Assembly: GCA_964521065.1 (NCBI GenBank)
Contig: CAZFPQ010000043.1
Coordinates: 1-35,155, forward strand
DNA: 35,155 bases
Reading direction: 5' to 3'
DNA from: CAYVAP01 sp964521065
GTDB taxonomy: Bacteria > Bacteroidota > Bacteroidia > J057
Below are positions 24,739 to 32,572 of the stretch, piece by piece (position 1 is the stretch's first letter; the number at the start of each line of letters is the position of its first letter). The position numbers and the translations under genes are program-made. The notes beneath the pieces were generated by a model. It was given only the letters and a program-made list of their open reading frames with translations. It had not been told where the DNA came from and ran no database searches.

Positions 24739-25761
24739 ATGAGAAGGTTCAACTATACCCCCATCATCTTGATCTTGGTTCTGGCCTTGGTGCTGGCCAT
24801 TGTCACCTTTACCTGGCTCAACAAGCAGCAAAGGAAGAATCGATATTATGACAAAAAGGGCGTTTGGTTATATGGGCTGGTTTCATTTCTGCTTTTTGCA
24901 CTCCTAGGGCTCTTTGCCTTGGGCGACTTGAACGAATTGAGTCAGCAGTTTCAGCTTTTCCAAACCATCATCTTGGCACTAGGCATGCTACACGCTTGGC
25001 TGATCTTCCAGCTGTTTGCCTGGGCAGATAGGAATTCTTTTGTCCCCGAAAACTTGCTGACCCTGCTCATTGGAGCCATTGGGGTCCTAGGAGGCTTAGG
25101 ATCTTTTTGGGCCCTAGACCATTTCGTCAACAAAGACTCCGAGGGGGCGGTCCTCACCCTGGCCTGGGCTTTTTTGATTTTCCCCCTACCCTATCTGATG
25201 CTGAGGGTGTATGACCTCATTCTTGCCATACCTAGCCCCATTTACCGGGCTTGGCGCTATCCCAGCTATCCGAGGCCAGAATTTCCTGTCGTAAATTTCA
25301 AGTACGTAAACGTAAGCTTAGACCGCAGTGGTTTCGGCAGTGGCCGGTCCCAGCTGATGCAGCGGGCTCGCCTACCTAATCAAGTTCGTTTGGGAGATTT
25401 TTTCCATCGCTTTGTGGAGATTTACAATGCAGAAAACCCCCAGGCCCAAATAGAAAACCTGCAAGAACATGGATCTGGTCAGTTGCTAGGTTGGGTATTT
25501 TACCTAAAAGTAGGGGGCAGAGGCAGCAGGCATTCCTTGGATCCAGAGCTGACCAATGGAGGACAAGAAATCGAAGAGGGAGATGTCATTGTAGCCAAGC
25601 GGGTTAAACTGGATCCCGAAACTCCAGAACCCCAAGCTCGTAGCTACGCCTCCCAATCCAATGTTCAAACCCCACCAGATGAGCTAAATTTAGAACTAGG
25701 TTTTGAGGAAGTAGGGGGGAATGAAGACGATGATTTAGACATTCAAATCTCTGAAAAATGA
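24739..25761 (+). CDS. tssN: T6SSiii inner-membrane protein TssN with cytosolic beta-grasp-like tail
   Basis: 340 residues. Five hydrophobic helices (about 7-28, 43-61, 74-95, 107-126, 137-162) are followed by a cytosolic domain. TssN is one of the membrane components that replace TssJLM in the Bacteroidota T6SS; the gene position between TssG and TssK and the topology fit. The tail at about 187-290 reads like a ubiquitin-like fold: strand FKYVNVSLD, a LPNQVRLGDFFHRFVEIY strand-helix, WVFYLKVGG, then GGQEIEEGDVIVAKRV, which resembles the 'I.dGD.i.v' end of YukD/EccD-type domains. The last 50 residues are acidic and probably disordered. It is 6 bp after tssG and overlaps tssK by 4 bp. The beta-grasp reading is my inference. 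Confidence 0.78.
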   Translation: MRRFNYTPIILILVLALVLAIVTFTWLNKQQRKNRYYDKKGVWLYGLVSFLLFALLGLFALGDLNELSQQFQLFQTIILALGMLHAWLIFQLFAWADRNSFVPENLLTLLIGAIGVLGGLGSFWALDHFVNKDSEGAVLTLAWAFLIFPLPYLMLRVYDLILAIPSPIYRAWRYPSYPRPEFPVVNFKYVNVSLDRSGFGSGRSQLMQRARLPNQVRLGDFFHRFVEIYNAENPQAQIENLQEHGSGQLLGWVFYLKVGGRGSRHSLDPELTNGGQEIEEGDVIVAKRVKLDPETPEPQARSYASQSNVQTPPDELNLELGFEEVGGNEDDDLDIQISEK

Positions 25762-26900
25762 AATACGCTCCGATCAACTGGCAAGATGGCATGAAGATCA
25801 ACCGGGATCATCTGGTCGGCCTTGAATATGCCCTGCGCAACGAGATGCAAGATCAGGCAGCGGTGAACCCTCACCATTATGGCTTGCTGGCCACCGGGGG
25901 AGAAGCTTCGGCATCCTTTGAACTTAGCCTCAACCTTGAGAGCAATGGACAGATTCTGATCCAGCTCACGGCTTGCCAAGCCGTGGGCCTCAACGGAGGA
26001 AGAATAGAGCTTTTTCCCGAGCAAACTGCCCTCACTTTGCCATCAAGCCTGGCCGACATCCAGACCCAGTTCAACCAGCCGACGGAGATCTTTGTGGTGT
26101 TGAACGTCAATCCGTATGAGCGCATCAAGGGGGGAGAAATTGATCCAGAAGAGAATCCACCTCGTTATCCCCATACCTTTTCTTCCCAAATTCTAAAGCT
26201 CTCCCCCGTTTTTCTAGCCGGAGCCAAATCTGGAGGAGCTTTTGATCTGACATTAGGCAAAGTCTTGCTCAGCAAGCAGAGTGCAGAGCTAGACCCAGCT
26301 TTTGTCCCTCCTTTGACGACCTGGATGGCCCATCCGCTCACCCAAAAGCAATACCAAGGCTGGCTGAAAGGCCTGATCGAGATCGAAGGCTGTGCCCACC
26401 AAACCTTGGCACGCCTGCGGCAACTCAGCAAACAAGGTTCCGGAGATCTCTTTGCCAACACCCTGGAACTAGGTCCCGTGGCTCAGCGATTGACTACCCG
26501 AATATTGGAGCTGGGCAGCCGGCTGATTCCGGATTTGAGCGGAGCTCTCCGCTATCAATCACCGGTGGTGGCCTTTTCGGCTATCCAGGCTCACGCGCGT
26601 AGTTTGCGCAACTTCGCCGCCGAAATTGGTGGAAACGCCAGCAAAGAGTGGCTCAACTTCTTGGCCCAATCCATGCAGATGAAAAGCTACCAAAGCGCCA
26701 TCGAAGCCCTAGTGCAAGCTAGCTATAGCCACCAGGATATGGGTTCAGCCGTCCAACTTATCAATCAATACCTGGGCATGCTGACCCAGTTGTACCATCC
26801 CCAGAGCGGCTTGCCCGTTTCCAACTTCAACTGGCAGCGCATGGTGGACATTGGCATTTCCATCGAAGAGCAAGATGGACCGGCAACCGACGTTTTGTAA
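25758..26900 (+). CDS. tssK: T6SS baseplate-membrane connector TssK
   Basis: 380 residues, cytosolic. The signature head is PINWQDGMKINRDHLVGLEY, equal to the WxxGMxLxxxHF motif of TssK. The shell domain has QAVGLNGGRIELFPE; a helical shoulder follows; the C-terminal domain (about 300-380) contacts the membrane complex. TssK trimers tie the TssF/TssG wedges to the inner-membrane complex, here presumably TssN. The start overlaps the end of tssN by 4 bp (ATGA). Confidence 0.9.
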   Translation: MKYAPINWQDGMKINRDHLVGLEYALRNEMQDQAAVNPHHYGLLATGGEASASFELSLNLESNGQILIQLTACQAVGLNGGRIELFPEQTALTLPSSLADIQTQFNQPTEIFVVLNVNPYERIKGGEIDPEENPPRYPHTFSSQILKLSPVFLAGAKSGGAFDLTLGKVLLSKQSAELDPAFVPPLTTWMAHPLTQKQYQGWLKGLIEIEGCAHQTLARLRQLSKQGSGDLFANTLELGPVAQRLTTRILELGSRLIPDLSGALRYQSPVVAFSAIQAHARSLRNFAAEIGGNASKEWLNFLAQSMQMKSYQSAIEALVQASYSHQDMGSAVQLINQYLGMLTQLYHPQSGLPVSNFNWQRMVDIGISIEEQDGPATDVL

Positions 26901-26950
26901 CACAGGCTTCTACCTCCACCTCTTGTTAAACCCTTTCATTCCTGATTCTC

Positions 26951-27745
26951 ATGGCTTCAGCCCCTATCAGCAACCGCAACCAACGAGCCATCGCCATGCT
27001 CAAAGTGGCGGGCTTATACTTGGTCACCGGCATCATCCTTGCCTTGGTTTTTTGGCAAAATTCGGATGTGGATACCGATGAAAGCGAAAAGCTCAAGGCA
27101 GAAAACCTACAATTGCGAGAACAGCTCACCCAACTCAGGGGGCTCATTGCTTTGCAGGATTCGTTACAAGGCTCTGCCCAAGAGCTGATCACCCTGGCGA
27201 TCAACAAGCCCGGTCGAGCCAGCGCGGAAGTCCAGGATTTGCAAGTGGCTTTTGACCGCTATTCCTATGACCTCTCTAGCTTGGCGCGGGAATTCCCCCC
27301 AGAGCTGGCCACTGAAAAAGCCGCTATTTCTGAAGTAAGAGATATTTTGGACCAAGCCCTTGAAGAAATCCAGGATTTGATGGCCAAGCAGGATGAAGAG
27401 ACAGAGAGCCAGGAGGACGAAATTGAACAGGTGGAAGACCAGGTAGATGAGCTTCAGACCCAGCTCCTGATCGAACAACAAAAGGTGGCTTTGAAAGACC
27501 AGACCATCGCAGCCCTCACCAGCGGCAACAAGGACGCCAAAGACCTGGTGGCTGACAGCGAAACCCAAATGGCTACCCTCAAAGGCGAAGTCAAGGCTTT
27601 ACAAAAGCAGGTAGATGAAGTCTACCGCGACATCGAGACTGAGTACCGCGACCGTACTTGGCCCACCAAGACCAAGAGCCTGCTGACCCTGTGGCTGTCT
27701 AAGCTCAAGGATATTCAGGATGAGTTGGATGATTTGGGGAGTTGA
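26951..27745 (+). CDS. tssO: T6SSiii transmembrane coiled-coil protein TssO
   Basis: 264 residues: a short cytosolic head, one transmembrane helix (about 17-36), then nearly continuous coiled coil (about 42-225) with Leu/Glu/Gln heptads (ENLQLREQLTQLRGLI; QVEDQVDELQTQLLIEQQ) and a final helix WLSKLKDIQDELDDLG. TssO is a Bacteroidota T6SS periplasmic-spanning component with this layout. It begins 50 bp after tssK and closes the gene set. Other single-pass coiled-coil proteins could look the same; position is the main support. Confidence 0.7.
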   Translation: MASAPISNRNQRAIAMLKVAGLYLVTGIILALVFWQNSDVDTDESEKLKAENLQLREQLTQLRGLIALQDSLQGSAQELITLAINKPGRASAEVQDLQVAFDRYSYDLSSLAREFPPELATEKAAISEVRDILDQALEEIQDLMAKQDEETESQEDEIEQVEDQVDELQTQLLIEQQKVALKDQTIAALTSGNKDAKDLVADSETQMATLKGEVKALQKQVDEVYRDIETEYRDRTWPTKTKSLLTLWLSKLKDIQDELDDLGS

Positions 27746-27861
27746 GGGGGCTGTTGATATGGACAGAATTGACAGAATGCCTACTTATGACATATGCCCT
27801 GATGCTGCATTGGCATTTTAAAAATCGTTCTTTTCCAATTGGAATGTCGCCTGCGGCGGGC

Positions 27862-27887
27862 CCTACTTTTTGAGCGCAAAAAGTAGG
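27862..27887. repeat. 11-bp inverted repeat, probable dispersed palindrome
   Basis: CCTACTTTTTG-AGCG-CAAAAAGTAGG is perfect over 11 bp with a 4-base loop. Neighbouring bases (GGCGGGCC before, GCATAAACGCT after) recall intergenic repeats I associate with Bacteroidota genomes. On either strand there is no T-tract right after the stem, so a terminator is less likely than a repeat. Confidence 0.6.
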
Positions 27888-28119
27888 CATAAACGCTCTG
27901 CATTTTAGGCCATACGCTAGGCCGCCCCCGTGCACCAAATGCAGCCCAACGCCGCCTCAAGTGGGCTCCAGGCTACGCTTTCTACTTTATCTCTCCCCAT
28001 TCAAGACTTACTTAGGCACCGAGCAGATGAAACCATAAATCACATGTCAATTAATTTTCTCTTGTCTCTCCAATGCCATGAATGTCATTTGTGGGGATGC
28101 CGAGACCGGAATTAAGCCT

Positions 28120-28187
28120 CAGAATGAACAGAATGCCTAGACTTGTGATCATCGATACATTTATTCTGTAACATTTTGTTCATTCTG
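28120..28187. repeat. 16-bp inverted repeat upstream of the Crp-like gene
   Basis: CAGAATGAACAGAATG (28120-28135) pairs with CATTTTGTTCATTCTG (28172-28187); all 16 positions match apart from one G-T. The 36-base interval would be the loop. It ends 20 bp before the Crp-like ATG, so it could fold in the leader RNA or mark the edge of an insertion. Confidence 0.55.
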
Positions 28188-28207
28188 TCCCCAAACACCC
28201 CCAAAAG

Positions 28208-28768
28208 ATGTTCAGCGCGAAGCCTCACCTTGATATCGAAAAGCTTGGCAAGTGGGACCTCGAATTCAAATTGGGGCTCACCAACAAAAGCGCCAGGAAG
28301 GGAGATATATTCCTCAGGGAAGGCCAACCATGTGAGCATCTCTATTACATGCTTAGTGGCTTCTCACGGGTATACTACTTGGATTTGAACGGGAATGAAA
28401 TCACCCATTGGTTTTGCGCCAAAGACTCCATCATCACCAGTCCATTTAGCTACCGAAAAGGCGAAAGAAATATTCTCTTCTTTGAAGCGCTTGAAGATAG
28501 CGAACTCCTTCTCATCAGTGCGGAGCAATTGAATAAGCTGATACAGCGCCTGCCGGAAATAGGCGATGCCTTCCGGGAGATCAACGCTGAATTTGCGATG
28601 GTGCTCAGTAGGCGAATCATGAGCCTACATACCCAAACCGCGGAAGAACGATACCTACGATTGATCGAAGAGCATCCGCTTTTGTTTCAAAAGGCCAAGT
28701 TGTCCCACATCGCTTCCTTCCTGGGTATCACCCAGCAAAGTCTCAGCAGGATTAGAAAGAATCTATAA
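28208..28768 (+). CDS. Crp/Fnr-family transcription regulator
   Basis: 186 residues. A cyclic-nucleotide-binding-like beta roll occupies about 25-115 (RKGDIFLREGQPCEHLYYML; GFSRVYYLDLNGNEITHWF). A dimer helix follows, and a winged helix-turn-helix is reduced to the helix pair KLSHIASFLGITQQSLSRIR at 163-182 and ends there. This short layout is common among Bacteroidota Crp-like regulators. The classic cAMP-contact residues are not evident, so the signal is unknown. Immediately downstream is a dyad operator candidate and a truncated dehydrogenase, the typical regulator-target pairing for this family. Confidence 0.88.
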   Translation: MFSAKPHLDIEKLGKWDLEFKLGLTNKSARKGDIFLREGQPCEHLYYMLSGFSRVYYLDLNGNEITHWFCAKDSIITSPFSYRKGERNILFFEALEDSELLLISAEQLNKLIQRLPEIGDAFREINAEFAMVLSRRIMSLHTQTAEERYLRLIEEHPLLFQKAKLSHIASFLGITQQSLSRIRKNL

Positions 28769-28778
28769 ATCTGTCGTT

Positions 28779-28794
28779 TTTACCATAGGGTAAA
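28779..28794. promoter_or_regulatory. Dyad TTTACC-N4-GGTAAA, candidate operator of the Crp-like regulator
   Basis: Perfect 6-bp inverted repeat around ATAG, between the regulator stop and the dehydrogenase remnant. A partial -7 box, CACCTTTG (28816-28823), follows about 22 bp later and lies just before the ATG at 28828. The spacing suits an activator site upstream of a Bacteroidota promoter. Confidence 0.5.
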
Positions 28795-28827
28795 TTTATT
28801 CCCCACGCTCCGCTTCACCTTTGTGAT

Positions 28828-28992
28828 ATGGAAAATCAAACAGCGATCACAATGAAGCAAATCGCACTAATCACGGGAGCCGCAGGGGGCATCGGCAAAG
28901 AGCCTACCGAAACTCAGGCCACTAAAGGCGGAAACATCACTGCAGGAGGCTTCAAGCCGGAGGGCCTGGGCAAACTCTACAAAAACAACTGA
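28828..28992 (+). pseudogene. Remnant of a short-chain dehydrogenase (SDR), 54 codons
   Basis: The frame opens with MKQIALITGAAGGIGKE (after eight extra codons), which is the NAD(P)-binding TGxxxGIG strand-loop of SDR enzymes. After KE the sequence loses the family pattern and stops 30 codons later. Normal SDRs have about 230-280 residues, so the catalytic YxxxK part is missing. The upstream operator-like dyad and promoter box suggest that a full gene once stood here under the adjacent regulator. Two bp separate it from the DUF2798 gene. Alternatively a tiny translated leader peptide, which I think unlikely. Confidence 0.65.
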
Positions 28993-28994
28993 CC

Positions 28995-29255
28995 ATGAGC
29001 ACCCAAGCAACATTCACACAAAAGAGGGAGCAAAGAAAAAGAGTGACCTTCGCCTTGCTGATGGGCTTGATCACCACGGTCATCATCTCCTTCAGCATTG
29101 TCGCCATCAACGTCGGTTTCAATGAGCTCTTCTTGAAGGTTTGGCTGAGATCTTGGCTACTGGCCTACCTATTCGTCATACCGACCATCCTCTACGTGGC
29201 ACCTCTGGTGCAGCAACTGGTCAATCGGCTCTTTCCCGATCGCAAAGAGTACTGA
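28995..29255 (+). CDS. DUF2798-like small membrane protein
   Basis: 86 residues with a basic head (QKREQRKRVTF) and two transmembrane helices (about 18-40 and 53-74). The pattern FALLMGLITTVIISFSIVAIN then FLKVWLRSWLLAYLFVIP, with a conserved Trp-Leu and Pro near the second helix, is typical of DUF2798. Function unknown. It starts 2 bp after the dehydrogenase remnant, so it was probably part of the same regulated unit. (Motif quoted in two pieces: FALLMGLITTVIISF and VWLRSWLLAYLFVIP.). Confidence 0.72.
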   Translation: MSTQATFTQKREQRKRVTFALLMGLITTVIISFSIVAINVGFNELFLKVWLRSWLLAYLFVIPTILYVAPLVQQLVNRLFPDRKEY

Positions 29256-29369
29256 GCGGACCGCTAATACTTCATCTTCATCATCGTACTGCCGATTCAT
29301 TTTACCCATGGGATTTCAACATCCTGAATGGATCGGCACCGTCATGCCACCACATTAACATATCTCACC

Positions 29370-30242
29370 ATGAACCTAATCAAATCATTATCCACCCTGG
29401 CATTGCTTACCCTCAGCCATGCCCTCTTTTCACAAAACTTACCTCCAACCACAATGAACAAGCAAATCGAATCCAAAACCATCGTCTTCATCCATGGCCT
29501 ATTCATGAACAACCACACTTGGGAAGCCTGGAAAACCTATTTTGAAAGCGAAGGTTATACCTGCTACGCGCCCGCCCACCCCAAACACGAAGGCAACCCC
29601 GCCAATTTGAGGGCCAATCCACCCGTCGGTTTGGAAAGGGTTCAGTTTCAGGATTGGATCACCCAACTCGAGACCTTCATTGATGACTTACCCGAAAAAC
29701 CCATTCTCATTGGTCATTCCTTCGGGGGGCTCACCGCGCAGAAGCTCGTCGAATCAGGCAGGGCGGCCGCGGCCATCCTCATCAGCAGCGCTCCCCCCAA
29801 AGGCATTAGCACCTTCAAGCCCAGCTTTATCCGGGCCAACCTGCCCGTCATCAGTCCTTTCAAAGGCAAGACGGTATTCAATCCCAAGGAAAGTAAATAC
29901 AAAAAGTGGTTCCATGCGACCATCGCCAATACCTTGACCCAGGACGAATCCGACCAGCTGTTTGAGCGGTACGCCGTACCCGAAAGTCGAGAAACGCCTC
30001 GGGCTTCGATCAGAGACATCGCCGAAATTGATACCCAAAAGCCCCACGTTCCTATGCTCTTTCTCGGCGGCCTGGAAGACGTCATCGTCCCCAATGTCCT
30101 ATTGAGGAAAACCGTGGAGAAGTATTCGGATTCAAGCAGCATCGTTGACGCACACTTTTTCGAAGGCAAGGACCACTTTATCTGCGGCGCCCCTGGCTGG
30201 GAAGAGGTCGCTGGGTATAGCCTCAATTGGCTGTCAAATTAA
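29370..30242 (+). CDS. Alpha/beta-hydrolase with signal-peptide-like N-terminus
   Basis: From the chosen ATG the product is 290 residues. The fold is the alpha/beta-hydrolase: strand TIVFIHGLFMNNHTW (oxyanion HG), nucleophile elbow GHSFGG (Ser117), acid Asp237 in GGLEDVIVP, and base His269 in GKDHFICG. All three catalytic residues are in place. Residues 1-22 (MNLIKSLSTLALLTLSHALF) look like a signal peptide, so the enzyme may be exported; a further ATG at 29454 would give the plain cytosolic form. The frame extends up to an ATG at 29328 but the signal-like start is better. Substrate unknown; probably an esterase or lipase-like enzyme. Confidence 0.82.
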   Translation: MNLIKSLSTLALLTLSHALFSQNLPPTTMNKQIESKTIVFIHGLFMNNHTWEAWKTYFESEGYTCYAPAHPKHEGNPANLRANPPVGLERVQFQDWITQLETFIDDLPEKPILIGHSFGGLTAQKLVESGRAAAAILISSAPPKGISTFKPSFIRANLPVISPFKGKTVFNPKESKYKKWFHATIANTLTQDESDQLFERYAVPESRETPRASIRDIAEIDTQKPHVPMLFLGGLEDVIVPNVLLRKTVEKYSDSSSIVDAHFFEGKDHFICGAPGWEEVAGYSLNWLSN

Positions 30243-30324
30243 GTATGAGGGGTATGGTTGTGCGGGGTATGGGCTATGGGGTAGGGAAAAGAAATGTACC
30301 ACTTATTCTTAACTTTTTAACTGG

Positions 30325-30379
30325 CGCTAAGTCGGACTACGCGCTGGGCCCGCACTCAGTCATGAAGTCCGACTTAGCG
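30325..30379. repeat. 14-bp perfect inverted repeat
   Basis: CGCTAAGTCGGACT (30325-30338) and AGTCCGACTTAGCG (30366-30379) are exact inverted copies separated by 27 bases. The region sits between the hydrolase and a small gene. There is no T-tract on the + side. It looks like a mobile or dispersed palindrome; a structured RNA is possible. Confidence 0.6.
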
Positions 30380-30451
30380 GGGGAGATCTGGAACTACCCA
30401 TCGACCCGGATGTCAGCGCGCAAGGAGACGAACCCTCGGATAACTAACCCC

Positions 30452-30664
30452 ATGAAGAAGCCCCTCACCGACCGAATGCACTACCTCCAACACCTCATCT
30501 CACAGGTGCTGGAGGACATGGAGTATCTGATGGATACCTATTCGGAGGAGGAGGCCAAGCCCTATGTCTTCATGCTCATCGAGCTGAGTCAGGGATATCG
30601 GGCGTCGCTCAAGGCTCTCGGTGAGCGGCTGGAAGCTCAGAATGGGTGGGACTTTGAGATATAG
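30452..30664 (+). CDS. Small helical hypothetical protein (70 aa)
   Basis: Starting at the ATG at 30452 the product is a compact, all-helical protein: MHYLQHLISQVLEDMEYLMD, a short EEEAKP turn, and YVFMLIELSQGYRASLKALG with a final RLEAQNGWDFEI. The frame is open further up to an ATG at 30227, but that extension would run through the palindrome at 30325-30379 and overlaps the hydrolase gene, so the short form is preferred. No family recognised; the two-helix pattern could form a dimer. Moderately likely to be real. Confidence 0.5.
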   Translation: MKKPLTDRMHYLQHLISQVLEDMEYLMDTYSEEEAKPYVFMLIELSQGYRASLKALGERLEAQNGWDFEI

Positions 30665-30684
30665 ACATGACTCCCATATACGTG

Positions 30685-30808
30685 CTGTCCCGACCGATCT
30701 CATGAGCGGGCGGGACAGATGGCTCAACAGTAGGAGCGGTCAGAGACCGGGAAGGATAGACACGAGACGGAGTCTCGCGTCAGCTTCGTTTCAGAGGACA
30801 GTCTCGCG
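30685..30808. repeat. Cluster of small palindromes at the edge of the Rhs module
   Basis: CTGTCCCG (30685-30692) / CGGGACAG (30711-30718) form an 8-bp inverted repeat, and CGAGAC-GGA-GTCTCG (30763-30777) another; GTCTCGCG recurs at 30772 and 30801. This is the last GC-rich DNA before the AT-richer immunity gene, so it may mark the border of the imported Rhs segment. Confidence 0.45.
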
Positions 30809-30840
30809 CTAGCTGGGTACAAGCGAATATTTCTTATTCC

Positions 30841-31536
30841 TCATTGGGGTATTAGTGTGTTCTGTTCTAAATGAAGATACCACTGACCTTCTATGTATAG
30901 GTAATTGAATTTTTCTAGAGCTATCCCAAAGAAAGTCCCACTAATGGTTAACTCATCCCTACCTTCAACAATAGCATTTGAAAGGTTCGTATGTGTATTA
31001 AAAAAGATATTTTCGACTGGAGAGTACCTAACCACTTTTGTTTCCTCCCAAGTTGTTTCCTCCCCATTCAGTAACCTTAAATCATAATACTCACTTACTT
31101 CTAAAGTACTACAGTCTTCAATTTTAATTTCAACAAAGTAATCTTCAAGGTCAGGGTTCATTTTAATAAAGTCGTATTGCTCGGAATAGATTAGGTTCAT
31201 TGAGATATAAATCTGGCCTTCACATATAGTCAAAATAATGGCCTTTGTTAGAAAATGTCCAGAGCCTGCTCTTAAAGGAAAATTTACTAATAAGAGATCA
31301 TCACAAATTTTCCTAGCCGTACCTCCCCAAAGGAGGTTTTCATAATAAATAGAATCGAGAGTATGTCCTTCATTATCATTGAGGTACAAGGACATCCTGC
31401 GCCCTCTCTCCTCAGAATAAGACATCTCAAGTACATAAGACATATCTAAAACAGCATCTTGAATATTGTATTGCTGGCAATAGACTACTCCATTCATAAA
31501 CATTACTCCCAAGCTGAGAAGCACCCTTGTGGTCAT
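30841..31536 (-). CDS. Exported hypothetical protein, candidate immunity protein of the Rhs toxin
   Basis: From the ATG at 31536 the product is 231 residues with a signal peptide (TTRVLLSLGVMFMNGVVYC, possibly a weak lipobox at Cys20). The mature part is beta-rich and acidic, without known motifs. The frame reaches back to 31626 inside the Rhs gene, but the signal-peptide start leaves a clean 10 bp gap after the Rhs stop. Toxin gene followed directly by an unrelated small gene is the standard Rhs toxin-immunity order. Export fits a toxin acting on the cell wall. The DNA is visibly richer in A+T than its surroundings, a common sign of exchanged toxin-immunity cassettes. Confidence 0.65.
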   Translation of the reverse strand: MTTRVLLSLGVMFMNGVVYCQQYNIQDAVLDMSYVLEMSYSEERGRRMSLYLNDNEGHTLDSIYYENLLWGGTARKICDDLLLVNFPLRAGSGHFLTKAIILTICEGQIYISMNLIYSEQYDFIKMNPDLEDYFVEIKIEDCSTLEVSEYYDLRLLNGEETTWEETKVVRYSPVENIFFNTHTNLSNAIVEGRDELTISGTFFGIALEKFNYLYIEGQWYLHLEQNTLIPQ

Positions 31537-31546
31537 AATAATAGGT

Positions 31547-32572
31547 TTAGTTAACAAATGGTCTTCCTGTAGCTCTGAAAAATGTTGTTGCACCAATTCG
31601 CTGTAGCCTATCCAGTGCACCAGCATGCTCTTGTCTTGTATGCCAGTGATTCCGCCAGTTATTTGGATTTCTAGGTAAGAGTGAAGTTGCCTCCCAGTGA
31701 GTTGATCCTCCTGTATTATCCCCTTGTTGTATCGCTCTTAAGGCACCCCGAACCCTAGGCCCATAAGCGTTATTCCGGTTATTAGCATCAAGTAATGTGG
31801 CGGCGCTATAGCCCATCGCATTTACATAAGGCCGATTATCAATCTGCCTTTGTTCATCCGCATTTCTAGCAGCAGGAGGATTTCTAGCATACATTACAGG
31901 AAGATCGCTTATATTTCCCGAGGTGATATTATTTCGATTCCCAGTATTCGACTCAATATTATTGAGGATTGCCGAGCCAATTCCTTGTGCTTCCCCTGCA
32001 TCATCTGAGGATTCTCCAATTACTGTTGACACGAAATCCCTAACACCCCCTATATCAAACTCTTGCCACTGATAAGCATTACCATCTGCACCAAAACTGA
32101 GATTAGGGTCAGAAATAACTTGCCCGATTGCTGCTATCATCATCCTTGCCTCCCCCATTGACAGGTTGTCAAGCCCCTGAATCTGGAACACTTGTACTTG
32201 CATGAATAATGCATCTTCCCCCCCACGAGCAAGTGTCATATTTTGCTGGTCGTCTATACGAATTGTATCGTTTCCGTCGGGATCAATGAATATAAGAGGA
32301 TTATTTACAACATAGCAAAACGGAGTATGACTAATTGAGTTCTCCGCCAACGCATCGACCCCATTCCACCTCCCGATGGTTGGATTGAGCATCCTAGCCC
32401 CATAATCATACCATCCCAACCCCAACTCATTCTGAAGCTCCTTTCCATTATATAAGAAAACGTTGGCTTGACTGGGCTGGAGGCCTCCATCTGCCATTTT
32501 GAGGCCAAAGGGATAGTAATGATCCTCTTGGAGTACCTCGGGTTGACCATCGGCGTCGCTATCCCCAAACAT
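31547..32572 (-). CDS. 5'-truncated Rhs protein with SleB-like (cell-wall hydrolase) C-terminal toxin domain
   Basis: Numbered from the ATG at 32572, residues 1-100 are the conserved end of the Rhs core: EDHYYPFGLKM, YNGKELQNELGLGWYDYGAR, NPTIGRWNGVD, VVNNPLIFIDPDG. After PDG the sequence changes to a variable domain. Residues about 175-300 recall cell-wall hydrolases of the SleB type: VSTVIGESSDDAGEAQGIG with a Glu (187) at the catalytic position, helix AILNNI, and DNTGGSTHWE (285-294) like the DPTGGA.hF motif. The frame continues 21 codons upstream to a TAG at 32636-32638 and still reads Rhs (CLKDHLGNSRL), but most of the Rhs shell and any start are missing. So it is a displaced Rhs tip or pseudogene. 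Confidence 0.75.
   Translation of the reverse strand: MFGDSDADGQPEVLQEDHYYPFGLKMADGGLQPSQANVFLYNGKELQNELGLGWYDYGARMLNPTIGRWNGVDALAENSISHTPFCYVVNNPLIFIDPDGNDTIRIDDQQNMTLARGGEDALFMQVQVFQIQGLDNLSMGEARMMIAAIGQVISDPNLSFGADGNAYQWQEFDIGGVRDFVSTVIGESSDDAGEAQGIGSAILNNIESNTGNRNNITSGNISDLPVMYARNPPAARNADEQRQIDNRPYVNAMGYSAATLLDANNRNNAYGPRVRGALRAIQQGDNTGGSTHWEATSLLPRNPNNWRNHWHTRQEHAGALDRLQRIGATTFFRATGRPFVN

Larger units (their letters stand above)
27746..28207. other. Intergenic region with two palindromic elements
   Basis: No gene supported in these 462 bases. It holds the hairpin at 27862-27887 and the larger one at 28120-28187, both listed separately. The 12-mer ACAGAATGCCTA occurs twice (27772 and 28128). 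Composition changes from the T6SS genes to accessory DNA here. Confidence 0.55.

Noticed and set aside
29714..30226. 170-codon frame on the - strand inside the hydrolase gene
   Set aside because: Shadow of a gene with an intact Ser-Asp-His triad.
30227..30451. Upstream extension of the small helical protein
   Set aside because: It overlaps the hydrolase end and reads through the 14-bp inverted repeat; the internal ATG at 30452 is better.
31537..31626. Upstream extension of the immunity candidate into the Rhs gene
   Set aside because: The later ATG gives a complete signal peptide and a clean 10 bp gap.
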